A DNA stretch of 64,000 bases from an uncultured Spirochaetaceae bacterium (GTDB lineage Bacteria > Spirochaetota > Spirochaetia > Sphaerochaetales > Sphaerochaetaceae), in assembly GCA_944389505.1 (NCBI GenBank), contig CALXMP010000001.1, positions 124,001-188,000 on the forward strand, written 5' to 3'. Positions 37,062-44,973 of this stretch are shown here, piece after piece. Position numbers and translations under genes: made by a program. A model generated the notes under the pieces. That model was not told the DNA's origin, did not search any database, and was given only the letters and a program-made list of their open reading frames with translations. The first letter of the stretch is position 1. Each line of letters begins with the position of its first letter.

Positions 37062-38258
37062 TCAAACTTCCTGATTCTCAGGAATCTGAACAGAAATAGG
37101 ATTACTTGTATATGTCTTCATCTGTGCCAGATCATCATTCATGCATACACCAATGTAAACACCGACTGATTTTGCGTCCGAGTACCTTGAAACATAAATT
37201 GACTTAACCCAATTTGTTCCATCCGTAGACACATATACATTATCAGAAGGTACTGTAGCAGCTGTATCACTTGTAAGAGTTGTAGCTGTAACAGTGAACA
37301 ATGAAGGTGTAATATTTCCACCAAGAAGTGTTGCCGGCTTAGTTGTCTGCTCAGCAGTACTTACTGCCTTATACTGATTCTCAAGAGTCAGGGTAGCAGA
37401 ATGTGTTACACTCTCATCTGTTCCAAGGCAAAGTGTTATACTCCATGAGCCTGTTGTAGAAGGAAGTGTTGCAGGAACATCTTCAGTATCCCACTGGAGA
37501 CCCGTAGCAGAAGGAGAAGCAAGAACACCAGACCATGCTTCAGTATCAGCTACACCATTTGCACTTGCCCAGATTTTATATACATCGAAATTAGAAGCAA
37601 GAGCAGATGTTCCATTCACATAGAAATGCTGGTCCTTAGCTACAACTGAGAAGTCCACAACAGAATCCTTTACGACCTCAATTACTGGTGCCTCTTCAGG
37701 ATGCATAGAGGTTGCAAAAGTAACTGTAATTGGCTTATCTACACCAACACCAGTTTCTGATGCATCATATGTAGCAGAATACTCGCTCGACTTCAGCTCT
37801 CTGCTAAGAGTCTTATCTGCATTATATGCTGTTACTGTAATATCACCTTTGAAAGGATCTGTAGTTGTTCCAGCAACACCCTTAATTACTGCATATGCTT
37901 TCGTTTCAGTAGTTGTTGCTTCAATTGAGGCAATTGGCTCTACAACAGGAGTTATTTTAGCTATCTCACCAAGGTATGTAAGAGTTACTTCCTCCGGAGA
38001 CGTAGAGCTGAGAGCAGTACCATTCGATACACTAACAACAGAATTGTCTAAATCCTCCGTTGTTCCATCCTTAAATACTGCAACAACCTTTATACCCCTA
38101 AAATCAAAATCCTCGCCGTCAAGATATGCGGAATCCCCTGTTTCAACAACAGCAATCCCTGTAAATTCCTCTGGCCAATTGATAGGCTGCTGCTCGCAAG
38201 CTGTGAATGCAACAAGCATCATAGCCGCGACCATGATTGTAAGAATCGTTTTCTTCAT
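37062..38258 (-). CDS. Lipoprotein with Ig-like domains (unknown function)
   Basis: A 398-residue lipoprotein: MKKTILTIMVAAMMLVAFTAC with Cys21 as lipidation site. After a short linker there are at least two bacterial Ig-like (Big-type) repeats: one around residues 35-105 (DGEDFDFRGIKVVAVFKDG... ending LTYLGEIAKITP) and one around 110-180 (FKGDITVTAYNADKTLSRELKSSEY..). The rest is Thr/Ser-rich beta structure with no recognised enzyme motif. AGAGGAG precedes the ATG. Probably surface exposed and used in adhesion or polysaccharide binding (inference). Its promoter region contains a nine-G tract. Confidence 0.88.
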   Translation of the reverse strand: MKKTILTIMVAAMMLVAFTACEQQPINWPEEFTGIAVVETGDSAYLDGEDFDFRGIKVVAVFKDGTTEDLDNSVVSVSNGTALSSTSPEEVTLTYLGEIAKITPVVEPIASIEATTTETKAYAVIKGVAGTTTDPFKGDITVTAYNADKTLSRELKSSEYSATYDASETGVGVDKPITVTFATSMHPEEAPVIEVVKDSVVDFSVVAKDQHFYVNGTSALASNFDVYKIWASANGVADTEAWSGVLASPSATGLQWDTEDVPATLPSTTGSWSITLCLGTDESVTHSATLTLENQYKAVSTAEQTTKPATLLGGNITPSLFTVTATTLTSDTAATVPSDNVYVSTDGTNWVKSIYVSRYSDAKSVGVYIGVCMNDDLAQMKTYTSNPISVQIPENQEV

Positions 38259-38285
38259 TTGATTCTACTCCTCTGATTAATATCA

Positions 38286-38321
38286 CGGATAGGCTACCCC
38301 CCCCCGGTTGTGTTTTGTCAA
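38286..38321 (-). promoter_or_regulatory. Candidate promoter with G9 tract in spacer
   Basis: A consensus -35 TTGACA (38321-38316) is followed by ten bases, nine G residues (38305-38297) and TAGCCTATCC, which offers weak -10 boxes (TAGCCT at spacing 19 or TATCCG at spacing 24). The tract ends 38 nt before the start codon. Changes in tract length would alter the spacing. Confidence 0.55.
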
Positions 38322-38367
38322 GGAGTTTTTTGAGGATTTTTGATTCTTTTTGAAAATTGTTCTGCAA

Positions 38368-38399
38368 TTAAAAACGGCAGAGCCGATTAAGCCCTGCCG
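38368..38399 (-). terminator. Terminator of groL
   Basis: CGGCAGGGC and GCTCTGCCG pair over a 7-nt loop (one G-T pair), followed on the minus strand by TTTTTAATT. It lies 23 nt after the groL stop. Confidence 0.85.
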
Positions 38400-38421
38400 C
38401 CTATTCATAGCTTTTTCGCTA

Positions 38422-40044
38422 TTACATTCCCATTCCTGGATTTGCCGGAGCTGGTGGCTCTGGAGCTGGAATGTCTGTTACTGCACACTCAGTTGTGAGG
38501 ATGAGCGATGCGATGGATGCTGCATTCTGAAGAGCAGATCTTGTTACCTTTACAGGATCGATGATTCCGCTCTCGACCATGTTGACCCACTTCATTGCAT
38601 TAGCATCGAAGCCAACACCAGCCTTCTCGTTCTTGCACTTGTCAGCGATGATGGATCCATCGACACCAGCATTCTCTGCAATCTGCCTGATAGGCTCCTC
38701 AAGAGCACGGATAACAATCCTGTATCCAACCTTCTCCTCTTCGGAAAGCTTGGAAAGATCGTTAGCAGCAAGCTCCTTGACTGCCTGTACAAGAGCAACA
38801 CCACCACCAGGGATAACACCTTCCTCGATAGCAGCACGTGTAGCGGAAAGAGCATCCTCAACCCTGTGCTTCTTCTCCTTGAGCTCAACCTCTGTAGCTG
38901 CACCGACGTTAACAACTGCAACACCGCCTGCTAGCTTAGCAAGCCTCTCCTGGAGCTTCTCCCTGTCATAATCAGAGGTGCAATCCTCGATCTGCATCTT
39001 GATCTGTGCAATCCTGTCACGGATAGCATCTGCAGAACCAGCACCGCTGATGATTGTTGTGTTCTCCTTCTCGACTTTGACGTTCTTTGCTCTGCCAAGC
39101 ATGGAGATATCAGCATTCTCAAGCTTCATGCCGAGCTCTTCTGTGATGACCTGTCCGCCTGTAAGGATTGCGATATCCTCGAGCATAGCCTTGCGTCTGT
39201 CACCAAATCCTGGAGCCTTTACAGCTACTACGCTGAGCGTTCCACGCACTGCGTTGAGAACGAGTGTTGCGAGAGCCTCGCCATCAACATCCTCTGCAAT
39301 GATGAGAAGCGGCTTGCCGGACTGGGCAACCTTCTCAAGAAGCGGGAGAAGATCCTTCATCGATGAGATCTTCTTGTCGTAGATGAGGATGTACGGGTTA
39401 TCAAGGACAGCTGTCATGGTGTCCCTGTTATTGCAGAAATAAGCAGAAAGATAACCGCGGTCGAACTGCATACCTTCTACGAAATCAACTGTTGTCTCGA
39501 TTGTCTTGGACTCCTCGACAGTGATGACACCATCCTTGCCAACCTTGTCCATTGCATTTGCGATCTCGTCGCCGATAGTCCTGTCGTTATTTGCGGAAAT
39601 GGATGCAACCTGTGCAATCTCTTCCTTATCCTGGATCATCTTGGCTTCCTTCTTGATGCACTCGACAGCATCCTGGACAGCCTTGTCGATTCCTCTCTTG
39701 ATGCCCATTGGGTTGACACCAGCAGCAACGCTCTTCATGCCTTCCTTTGTGATAGACCATGCAAGAACAGTAGCTGTTGTCGTTCCGTCGCCAGCGACAT
39801 CATTTGTCTTAGCTGCAACTTCCTTGAGAAGCTGAGCACCCATGTTCTCAAACGGATCCTCGAGCTCAATCTCACGAGCAACTGAAACACCATCCTTAGT
39901 CACCGTAGGAGCACCGTATTTCTTATCAAGAAGAACAAGCCTTCCCTTCGGTCCAAGTGTAGTCATAACAGCCTTGGAAATCTTCTCAACACCGTTGACA
40001 AGCGACTTCCTGGCCTCTTCATTAAACTGAAGCTGTTTTGCCAT
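38422..40044 (-). CDS. groL: Chaperonin GroEL (60 kDa)
   Basis: Forms the double-ring folding chamber. The 540-residue product has the ATP-binding [11 protein letters not shown] (about 86-96), the GGGVALV segment near 412 and a short glycine/methionine C-terminus (PGMGM). AAGGAGAG lies 9 nt before the ATG. groES is not adjacent on either side, which differs from the usual groESL operon. No CIRCE element is visible upstream. Confidence 0.98.
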   Translation of the reverse strand: MAKQLQFNEEARKSLVNGVEKISKAVMTTLGPKGRLVLLDKKYGAPTVTKDGVSVAREIELEDPFENMGAQLLKEVAAKTNDVAGDGTTTATVLAWSITKEGMKSVAAGVNPMGIKRGIDKAVQDAVECIKKEAKMIQDKEEIAQVASISANNDRTIGDEIANAMDKVGKDGVITVEESKTIETTVDFVEGMQFDRGYLSAYFCNNRDTMTAVLDNPYILIYDKKISSMKDLLPLLEKVAQSGKPLLIIAEDVDGEALATLVLNAVRGTLSVVAVKAPGFGDRRKAMLEDIAILTGGQVITEELGMKLENADISMLGRAKNVKVEKENTTIISGAGSADAIRDRIAQIKMQIEDCTSDYDREKLQERLAKLAGGVAVVNVGAATEVELKEKKHRVEDALSATRAAIEEGVIPGGGVALVQAVKELAANDLSKLSEEEKVGYRIVIRALEEPIRQIAENAGVDGSIIADKCKNEKAGVGFDANAMKWVNMVESGIIDPVKVTRSALQNAASIASLILTTECAVTDIPAPEPPAPANPGMGM

Positions 40045-40325
40045 ATCCAGAATCTCTCCTTATATATATTCAAAAGAAACATAACAGCCTTATTCAGCTG
40101 CCAACTTGAAAAATATACATAAAGCGATAATCCGGCAAGAGGTATTGGCAAAAAGCTGGCAGAAGATGGCCCTCAGGTTGGATATTGCTGCAGAAAATCT
40201 GAATACAGAACCAGAGGATTCCTTCTGAATGACATCACTCAAACTGATTCATATATCGAACACCATGTTCATTTCTGTCTTATTTATGCGACAAAAAGTG
40301 CTGGAATCTCATATTTTAACTTATT
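40045..40325. other. Upstream region of groL, no gene seen
   Basis: AT-rich stretch between groL and the small toxin-like gene. No frame codes for a recognisable product. A minus-strand TTGCCG with TATATT 15 nt later (about 40107-40133) is a weak candidate groL promoter. No inverted repeat of the CIRCE or heat-shock type was found. Confidence 0.35.
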
Positions 40326-40352
40326 TTGCACACAACCAACAAAACTTATGCT
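40326..40352 (+). promoter_or_regulatory. Tentative promoter of toxin-like gene
   Basis: TTGCAC (40326-40331) and TATGCT (40347-40352) are 15 nt apart; a start near 40360-40366 would place the first transcribed bases at GGGTGCTG, the 5' arm that pairs with the 3' end of the transcript. Confidence 0.35.
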
Positions 40353-40464
40353 AAAAACATATTCAGGGTGCTGAAGCACGGCAAGCGGTTGTCCCTCCGA
40401 CCGGGAGGGTTGCTGCAATCCTCCCGACCCGCCCTTATGGGTTATAAGGGAAAGGAGGTGCGCT

Positions 40465-40545
40465 ATGAGTGATTATGAACTCCTGATGATTGTATTCACA
40501 GTTGTTGGAATAGTAATAGCTACTTTAAAAAGCAATGACCGCTAA
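40465..40545 (+). CDS. 26-residue hydrophobic peptide, TxpA/BsrE-like type I toxin candidate
   Basis: ATG at 40465 with AAAGGAGGTG 5 nt upstream encodes 26 residues: MSDYELLMIVFTVVGIVIAT followed by LKSNDR. One membrane-spanning segment with a short charged tail and the start M-S-x-[YF]-x-x-L-M match the Firmicutes TxpA/BsrG/BsrE peptides (B. subtilis BsrE is 30 residues with the same pattern), annotated elsewhere as 'putative holin-like toxin'. These insert into the membrane and are silenced by antisense RNA. The stop codon lies inside a strong hairpin (40538-40569). The match is by pattern, not by search. Confidence 0.65.
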   Translation: MSDYELLMIVFTVVGIVIATLKSNDR

Positions 40546-40619
40546 GCCCTGAGAAAGCTTATTAGCGGTCTACGCTTTGTTTTTCTTCGGGGACGCCGCT
40601 TGCTGCAGCACCCTTTTCT
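40527..40619 (-). ncRNA. Predicted antisense RNA (antitoxin candidate)
   Basis: On the minus strand TTGACT (40653-40648) and TAATAT (40631-40626) are 16 nt apart, giving a start near 40619. The transcript would begin just at the 3' arm of the toxin mRNA, run through the ACCGCTAA/TTAGCGGT hairpin (40569-40538), and end at CTTTTT near 40527. This is about 92 nt, complementary to the toxin mRNA 3' end, the layout of bsrG/SR4 and bsrE/SR5. Confidence 0.5.
40538..40580. terminator. Bidirectional hairpin at end of toxin-like gene
   Basis: ACCGCTAA (40538-40545) pairs with TTAGCGGT (40562-40569), with an inner TAAGC/GCTTA stem. Plus-strand tail is rich in T (TTTGTTTTT); minus-strand tail is CATTGCTTTTT. 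Confidence 0.65.
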
Positions 40620-40708
40620 ATCAATATATTACCAGAAATCAGAAATCAGTCAAATGAACGCCCTGATCAATTCCCGCGGGATTTTAGCCCAAGGCAATGT
40701 ATTCTGAC

Positions 40709-41137
40709 TCAAAAGCGGAGAAATACGGATTTATCAAGGGCCATCTCAATCTTATGCATTGTCTCAAGCGTTGGATTGGTCTTATTCGGATTCTCCAGCC
40801 GCTGATACTGCGAGGGGAGCATTCCAAGTTTCTTTGCCATATCATTCTGCGTAAGATTCTTTCCCTCCCTTTCCTTCCTGAGAATAATAGCGAACTCAAT
40901 TCTGAAATCAGGGGAGAAATACTCTATATCATCTCCTGAAATATCAGAAGGTATAGGAATATTCATCTTTGCGCTATATAGATACCCTATATACGCATTT
41001 AGCGCTTCACGTGCATTTTTCCTAGCATCATCGATATTGTCGCCGTAGGTAATACAGCCATCCATCCCATCTCCCAGAAAATATACGCTGTATCTTCCAT
41101 CCCCTTCCTTTTCAAATTTCGCGGGATAACCATTCAT
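40709..41137 (-). CDS. hicB: HicB-family antitoxin with C-terminal HTH
   Basis: Antitoxin of a HicAB pair. The N-terminal half has the partial RNase H-like HicB fold (YSVYFLGDGMDGCITYGDNI, then DARKNAREALNAYIGYL), and the C-terminal half (about 78-138) is an XRE-type helix-turn-helix (LTQNDMAKKLGMLPSQYQRLE) for binding its own promoter. The product is 142 residues and looks intact. Its ATG (41137) overlaps the hicA stop codon, as is usual in the HicA-first order. Confidence 0.88.
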   Translation of the reverse strand: MNGYPAKFEKEGDGRYSVYFLGDGMDGCITYGDNIDDARKNAREALNAYIGYLYSAKMNIPIPSDISGDDIEYFSPDFRIEFAIILRKEREGKNLTQNDMAKKLGMLPSQYQRLENPNKTNPTLETMHKIEMALDKSVFLRF

Positions 41138-41301
41138 CGATAAACTCCTGTTTTCTTTCGGATTGCCATTTCCGTTCCTTTTGGCAGATCCCTATTATGA
41201 TTCGGAACAACAACCACAAGACCTTCTTTTATAAGCACAAAATGCGAACCAGAAATTCTCCTGACAACAAACCCGGCTCTGACCAGCCCTCTGATCAGCA
41301 T
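41134..41301 (-). pseudogene. hicA: hicA mRNA interferase with lost start codon
   Basis: HicA toxins are small RNA-cleaving proteins. The reading frame upstream of hicB encodes MLIRGLVRAGFVVRRISGSH with the catalytic His20 in GSHF, then VVVVPNHNRDLPKGT, the family signature. Family members begin about 7 residues earlier with (M)KPVSGK; those residues are encoded here (41319-41302), but the codon before them is TAG (41322-41320), placed exactly 7 nt after AGGAG (41334-41330), where the start should be. So the native start codon seems to be mutated. The internal ATG at 41301 could give a shortened 55-residue form but has only a weak binding site. Confidence 0.65.
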
Positions 41302-41355
41302 CTTTCCGCTAACTGGCTTCTACTGCTAACTCCTAAGGTAATACAATATATATGT

Positions 41356-41376
41356 GGTGTCAATAAATCTAACACC
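41356..41376 (-). promoter_or_regulatory. Candidate hicAB promoter/operator
   Basis: The minus strand has TTGACA (41363-41358) inside an inverted repeat GGTGT-N11-ACACC (41376-41356). A palindrome over the -35 box upstream of hicAB fits autorepression by the HicB HTH domain. A -10 box is less clear (TATTAC at spacing 14). Confidence 0.45.
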
Positions 41377-41740
41377 TGTTTATATATCGCCGCAGATGCC
41401 CATTTCTGACAGTCGGAATTCTAAAATATCTATAATTTATGAGCGTTTTTCAAAACACGAAACCATTAAATGAAAATACGTCAGGAGAGGCCTAAATATG
41501 CAAATCCACAGACAATCAGCACCGCATACAGATATCCCGCCTCTGTTCCAGCCATGAGTCTGGTAGCAATCTGTCTCGGGCTCAATGAGGCGGCTGACTG
41601 GTTCCGCATGGCAATTCACTCACATAGAGGATACCTTATAGTCCGTACTAGGTCAGGCATTCTGCTCTGCTTTATATATTCATGCAGCTTTCACTTGACA
41701 CTTCGGATTTTGGAAAATGCTCATGGCATTACTTATTATA
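41377..41740. other. Region without a convincing gene
   Basis: AT-rich to about 41470, then about 270 bases of more balanced composition with short open frames on both strands that encode nothing recognisable and lack ribosome-binding sites. Possibly decayed sequence. Confidence 0.3.
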
Positions 41741-41777
41741 ATGAAAAGGCTGCATGGAAGAGAGACAATCCAGCAGC
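41741..41777 (-). terminator. Terminator of TRAP/LarA operon
   Basis: AGGCTGC and GCAGCCT pair (7 bp), extended inside by TGGA/TCCA, followed on the minus strand by TTTTCATT. It lies 34 nt after the LarA-like gene. Confidence 0.75.
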
Positions 41778-41810
41778 CTCATACAAAAGATCCAATAGTC
41801 AGCCTATTTT

Positions 41811-43079
41811 TTAGAATAGATTTCCATTTTCATCAAAATCCATGTATTCCGGTTCGCCTATAATCTCAATCATAGGATTCTCTTTGGCTTTGGGAATAAG
41901 ATTCTCGCTTATCCAGATTTCTCCAAGAGATAGAGTATCTCGAATGCGAATCATGGTAACATCCTCAGGTTCCACACCAGCTGTCATTTTAATTGCAGCC
42001 TGTATTGTCAGCTTCTGTGTATCAAAATACATAGGAATACGACAAAGACATGTAACCGTCGAAGTTAGGCTATTTGGGTATGTCTGATCTCTATCCATCT
42101 TATCTACGACACGTTTCGAGCATGTGTCTGCCATTCCCAGCCCAACAACATTACCCAATGTCTCATCCGTAATATCCAGGACTGCAATACGCTGCGCATC
42201 TATACCACCCTGAATATTAGGAACAATCCACCGTCCAGAAACATTTGGATCCATTCCTTCGCCGCTAATGTTCTTGCCAATATAATCCACGACTAGCACA
42301 TCTACAGAAGGGAATAAGATTTTTGCCATGAGTGATTTTGCTTTCTCCAACAAAATAGGTTCCTCTATAGGAATCTGCTCTTTTGTCATCACTCGCACAA
42401 TCTCGGTCTGATCAAAAGCATTCTCAACAAGACCAATACCTAAAATGACATTTGCATTCTTCAGGATACCAAAAGCAAACTTCTCGACATTTGGTCCAAG
42501 ATGCATAATACCCTGTCTGTGACATACCTGTGCACCAAATTGGCATCCAAGTCCGATTGTAAGCATCTTCATTACCCCGCTTTCATATTTACCATGAAAA
42601 GCGGTATGCGCCTTTATCCTGTTGATTGAGATTATTGCATCTGCTTCTGCTGCCAACCTATTGATCATTATCGGACGACCATCTTCCAGTTCTCCGATTT
42701 TCACTGTATCCATAGTTGCTATGACAGGACAGCCCACATATTCCTCGGTTACACCATACTCGTGAATAATCGCCAGCTGTCCCTCTGCAGTAGATCCACC
42801 GTGGCTTCCCATAGCAGGTATAACAAATGGCTTTGCTCCATGCTCTTTCAGAAATGAAACAGTTTCTCTGATTACAAGGGCAATATTAGCCACTCCTCTG
42901 CTCCCCGCAGTCAGTGCAATTGTCATACCTGGAAGTATTTTCTCTATAACCTCTGCACGATTCAGTTCTTTTCTGACGGCCTCTGCTACATCGCCGATAG
43001 CCGTACCACTGAATTTCTCTCGGACACGGACCATTCTTGGGATCGGAATGTCCTTTAGCATTTCATTTACACTACCCAT
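41811..43079 (-). CDS. LarA-like (DUF2088) nickel-pincer racemase/epimerase homologue
   Basis: LarA uses a nickel-pincer nucleotide to racemise lactate; homologues act on other 2-hydroxy acids and sugar acids. The 422-residue product has the LarA-type N-terminal domain (LTAGSRGVANIALVIRETV, then GSHGGSTAEG with His93) and candidate catalytic/cofactor residues His158, His162, Lys164 and Lys171 in AHTAFHGKYESGVMKM. The exact pincer-lysine context differs from Lactobacillus LarA, so substrate and even chemistry are open. The start overlaps the dctM stop by 1 nt (TGATG). Cofactor genes larB, larC and larE are not in the window. Confidence 0.75.
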   Translation of the reverse strand: MGSVNEMLKDIPIPRMVRVREKFSGTAIGDVAEAVRKELNRAEVIEKILPGMTIALTAGSRGVANIALVIRETVSFLKEHGAKPFVIPAMGSHGGSTAEGQLAIIHEYGVTEEYVGCPVIATMDTVKIGELEDGRPIMINRLAAEADAIISINRIKAHTAFHGKYESGVMKMLTIGLGCQFGAQVCHRQGIMHLGPNVEKFAFGILKNANVILGIGLVENAFDQTEIVRVMTKEQIPIEEPILLEKAKSLMAKILFPSVDVLVVDYIGKNISGEGMDPNVSGRWIVPNIQGGIDAQRIAVLDITDETLGNVVGLGMADTCSKRVVDKMDRDQTYPNSLTSTVTCLCRIPMYFDTQKLTIQAAIKMTAGVEPEDVTMIRIRDTLSLGEIWISENLIPKAKENPMIEIIGEPEYMDFDENGNLF

Positions 43080-44365
43080 CAGATATACCCCAGAAGAGAC
43101 GGAAGGAATGTCACTATAGGTGGGAAGAATGTAACCACCACAAGTGCAATAAGACTTACAATACAGAAAGGAATAATACTTCTATAAAGAGAACTGAGCT
43201 TAACTCTGCCAACATTTGCTCCAACAAACAGCTGCATACCTACAGGAGGTGTAATAAGTCCTATTGTCAAATTCAGGCAAACTATTATTCCAAAATGGAC
43301 TGGATTTACCCCGAACTCCATAGCAAGAGGAAGAAGCACCGGAGTTATTACCAACAATGCAGGTGCCTGATCCATAAAAAGACCCATTATAAGAAGAAGC
43401 ACATTGCAGAAGAGCAGAAAACCTGTCTGCGTTGTTATAACAGTACTGAAGAAATCGACGAGTTCCTGTGGAATTCTGAGTACGGTTATTGTATAAGCCA
43501 TTGCACTAGCTATCCCGATAATAGCAAGAACATTAGCTGTTGATTTTGCAGCTCCTACACAGCTCTCATAAAAAGATTTCCATGTAATTGTCTTTTTAAC
43601 AAGAGCTACTATCAATGCATAAGCTACAGCAATAGCGCTTGCTTCAGTGGCTGTGAAAATCCCAAGCAGAATACCTCCCAGGATAATCAGAGGTAGCCCA
43701 AGTGCTGGAGCTGATTCATAAAATACATGAAGTCTTTCCTTCCATGAGAATTTTCTATCACGGGGATGGTTGAATTTTATTGCATAGGCATAGCAAAGTA
43801 TCATCTGCACAATACCCAGCAGTATTCCAGGGAGTATCCCCGCAAGAAACATTGCTGTCACAGAAACGTTACCCGCACAAACAGCATATATAATCATAAT
43901 GTTTGATGGAGGAATAATGGGAGAAAGTATAGCACTTGCAGCAGTAACCGTGGTTGCATAAAGGCGGTTATATCCAGCTTCTTCCATCATTTCAATCTCA
44001 ATCTTTCCAAGGCTAGTCATATCCGCAGTAGCTGATCCACTTATTCCAGCAAAAAGCATGCTTCCTAGGACATTGACCTGGGCAAGCCCTCCTCTGATAT
44101 GACCGACAAGCGAAGTACAGAATTCTTCGAGATTCTTAAGAATTCCGCAGCGACTCATGATTTCGCCGGAAAGAACAAACAAAGGAATACAGAGATAAGT
44201 GAAATTATCTATTCCGCTGAACATCTTCTGGGCTATTACCATGAAGTTTGTGAAACCAAGAGATTCAAGTCCATACATGGAAATAAATCCCATGGAAAAG
44301 AAAACCGGCAGGCCAATAACAACGGTTCCAATGAATACAATAAGAAGAATTAGAGCTGTCATCAC
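43079..44365 (-). CDS. dctM: TRAP transporter large membrane subunit (DctM)
   Basis: The transport channel of a TRAP system that imports organic or sugar acids with sodium. The 428-residue protein has about 12 hydrophobic segments and DctM motifs (GLPVFFSMGF, SGSATADMTSLGKIEIEMM near residue 110, PPSNIMIIYA, and ITPPVGMQLFV near 376). It overlaps dctQ by 4 nt. Confidence 0.95.
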   Translation of the reverse strand: MMTALILLIVFIGTVVIGLPVFFSMGFISMYGLESLGFTNFMVIAQKMFSGIDNFTYLCIPLFVLSGEIMSRCGILKNLEEFCTSLVGHIRGGLAQVNVLGSMLFAGISGSATADMTSLGKIEIEMMEEAGYNRLYATTVTAASAILSPIIPPSNIMIIYAVCAGNVSVTAMFLAGILPGILLGIVQMILCYAYAIKFNHPRDRKFSWKERLHVFYESAPALGLPLIILGGILLGIFTATEASAIAVAYALIVALVKKTITWKSFYESCVGAAKSTANVLAIIGIASAMAYTITVLRIPQELVDFFSTVITTQTGFLLFCNVLLLIMGLFMDQAPALLVITPVLLPLAMEFGVNPVHFGIIVCLNLTIGLITPPVGMQLFVGANVGRVKLSSLYRSIIPFCIVSLIALVVVTFFPPIVTFLPSLLGYI

Positions 44366-44916
44366 ATTGCCTCCACTATTTCTGCATCGCTCTTTCTACG
44401 AGATTCAAATGGCCTAAGTTCACCGGATGCCACTCCTATTATCTCTATAATCATCTCAAACAAAAGAAGCACACATGCTATGAAAGGTGCCGAATAAAGG
44501 AATACACCCGGGATATACATAACAGGAGATCTATAATTCAGCATATTGATGACCTGCGCAAATCCATATCTGATACCCACATAAAGGAACATAAGCATCA
44601 GTATCCTAGTTATCACATAAAGCACATACTTAGCTTTGCCCTTGAATGCATCTGTCAGCAGATTAAGGGTGGGCATTGTGCCTTCTTTAAAACAAACAGA
44701 TATACCTAAATAAGCTATCCAGATCATTGCATAGCGCGCATACTCCTCAGTAAAGCTAGCATGCAATGCAACAAATTTTATTATTATGAATCTATAAGCA
44801 ATCTGGAATAAAAGATCAAAAAGGCTTGTCGCGATAAGTATTGCAAGAATAACTTCTATTATCTTCTGCATAATATCAGAGATCCTTGACAACCCCGCGT
44901 AAATTGCTTTCAGCAT
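44362..44916 (-). CDS. dctQ: TRAP transporter small membrane subunit (DctQ)
   Basis: Small four-helix partner of DctM. The start at 44916 (MLKAIYAGLSRISDIMQK) has GGAGGG 5 nt upstream and gives 184 residues; the reading frame can be extended to 44949 but without support. EEYARYAMIWIAYLGISVCF, near residue 72, is the typical DctQ segment. Confidence 0.92.
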   Translation of the reverse strand: MLKAIYAGLSRISDIMQKIIEVILAILIATSLFDLLFQIAYRFIIIKFVALHASFTEEYARYAMIWIAYLGISVCFKEGTMPTLNLLTDAFKGKAKYVLYVITRILMLMFLYVGIRYGFAQVINMLNYRSPVMYIPGVFLYSAPFIACVLLLFEMIIEIIGVASGELRPFESRRKSDAEIVEAM

Positions 44917-44931
44917 ATTCCCTCCTCTATA

Positions 44932-44960
44932 TCCGGCCTCATTGAACAAATAAGGCCGGA
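44932..44960 (-). promoter_or_regulatory. Intercistronic hairpin between dctP and dctQ
   Basis: TCCGGCCT and AGGCCGGA form an 8-bp stem with a 13-nt loop, no T tract after it. Like the hairpin after the sugar binding-protein gene, it probably raises receptor expression relative to the membrane subunits. Confidence 0.6.
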
Positions 44961-44973
44961 CAAAATATGGATG

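Larger units (their letters stand above)
40366..40617 (+). ncRNA. Highly folded mRNA of toxin-like locus (5'-3' end pairing)
   Basis: The 5' end GGGTGCTG (40366-40373) and GCAAGCGG (40381-40388) pair with CAGCACCC (40606-40613) and CCGCTTGC (40596-40603) at the 3' end, followed by TTTT. Inside, CCCTCC (40393-40398) and CCTCCC (40420-40425) compete for GGGAGGG (40403-40409). CCCTTAT/ATAAGGG (40432-40450) sits directly before the ribosome-binding site AAAGGAGG. Such locking by distant pairing is known from type I toxin mRNAs. Confidence 0.6.

Noticed and set aside
40045-40340. Possible CIRCE element upstream of groL
   Set aside because: No TTAGCACTC/GAGTGCTAA pair is present; AGTGCTGGAATCTCAT is not a match.
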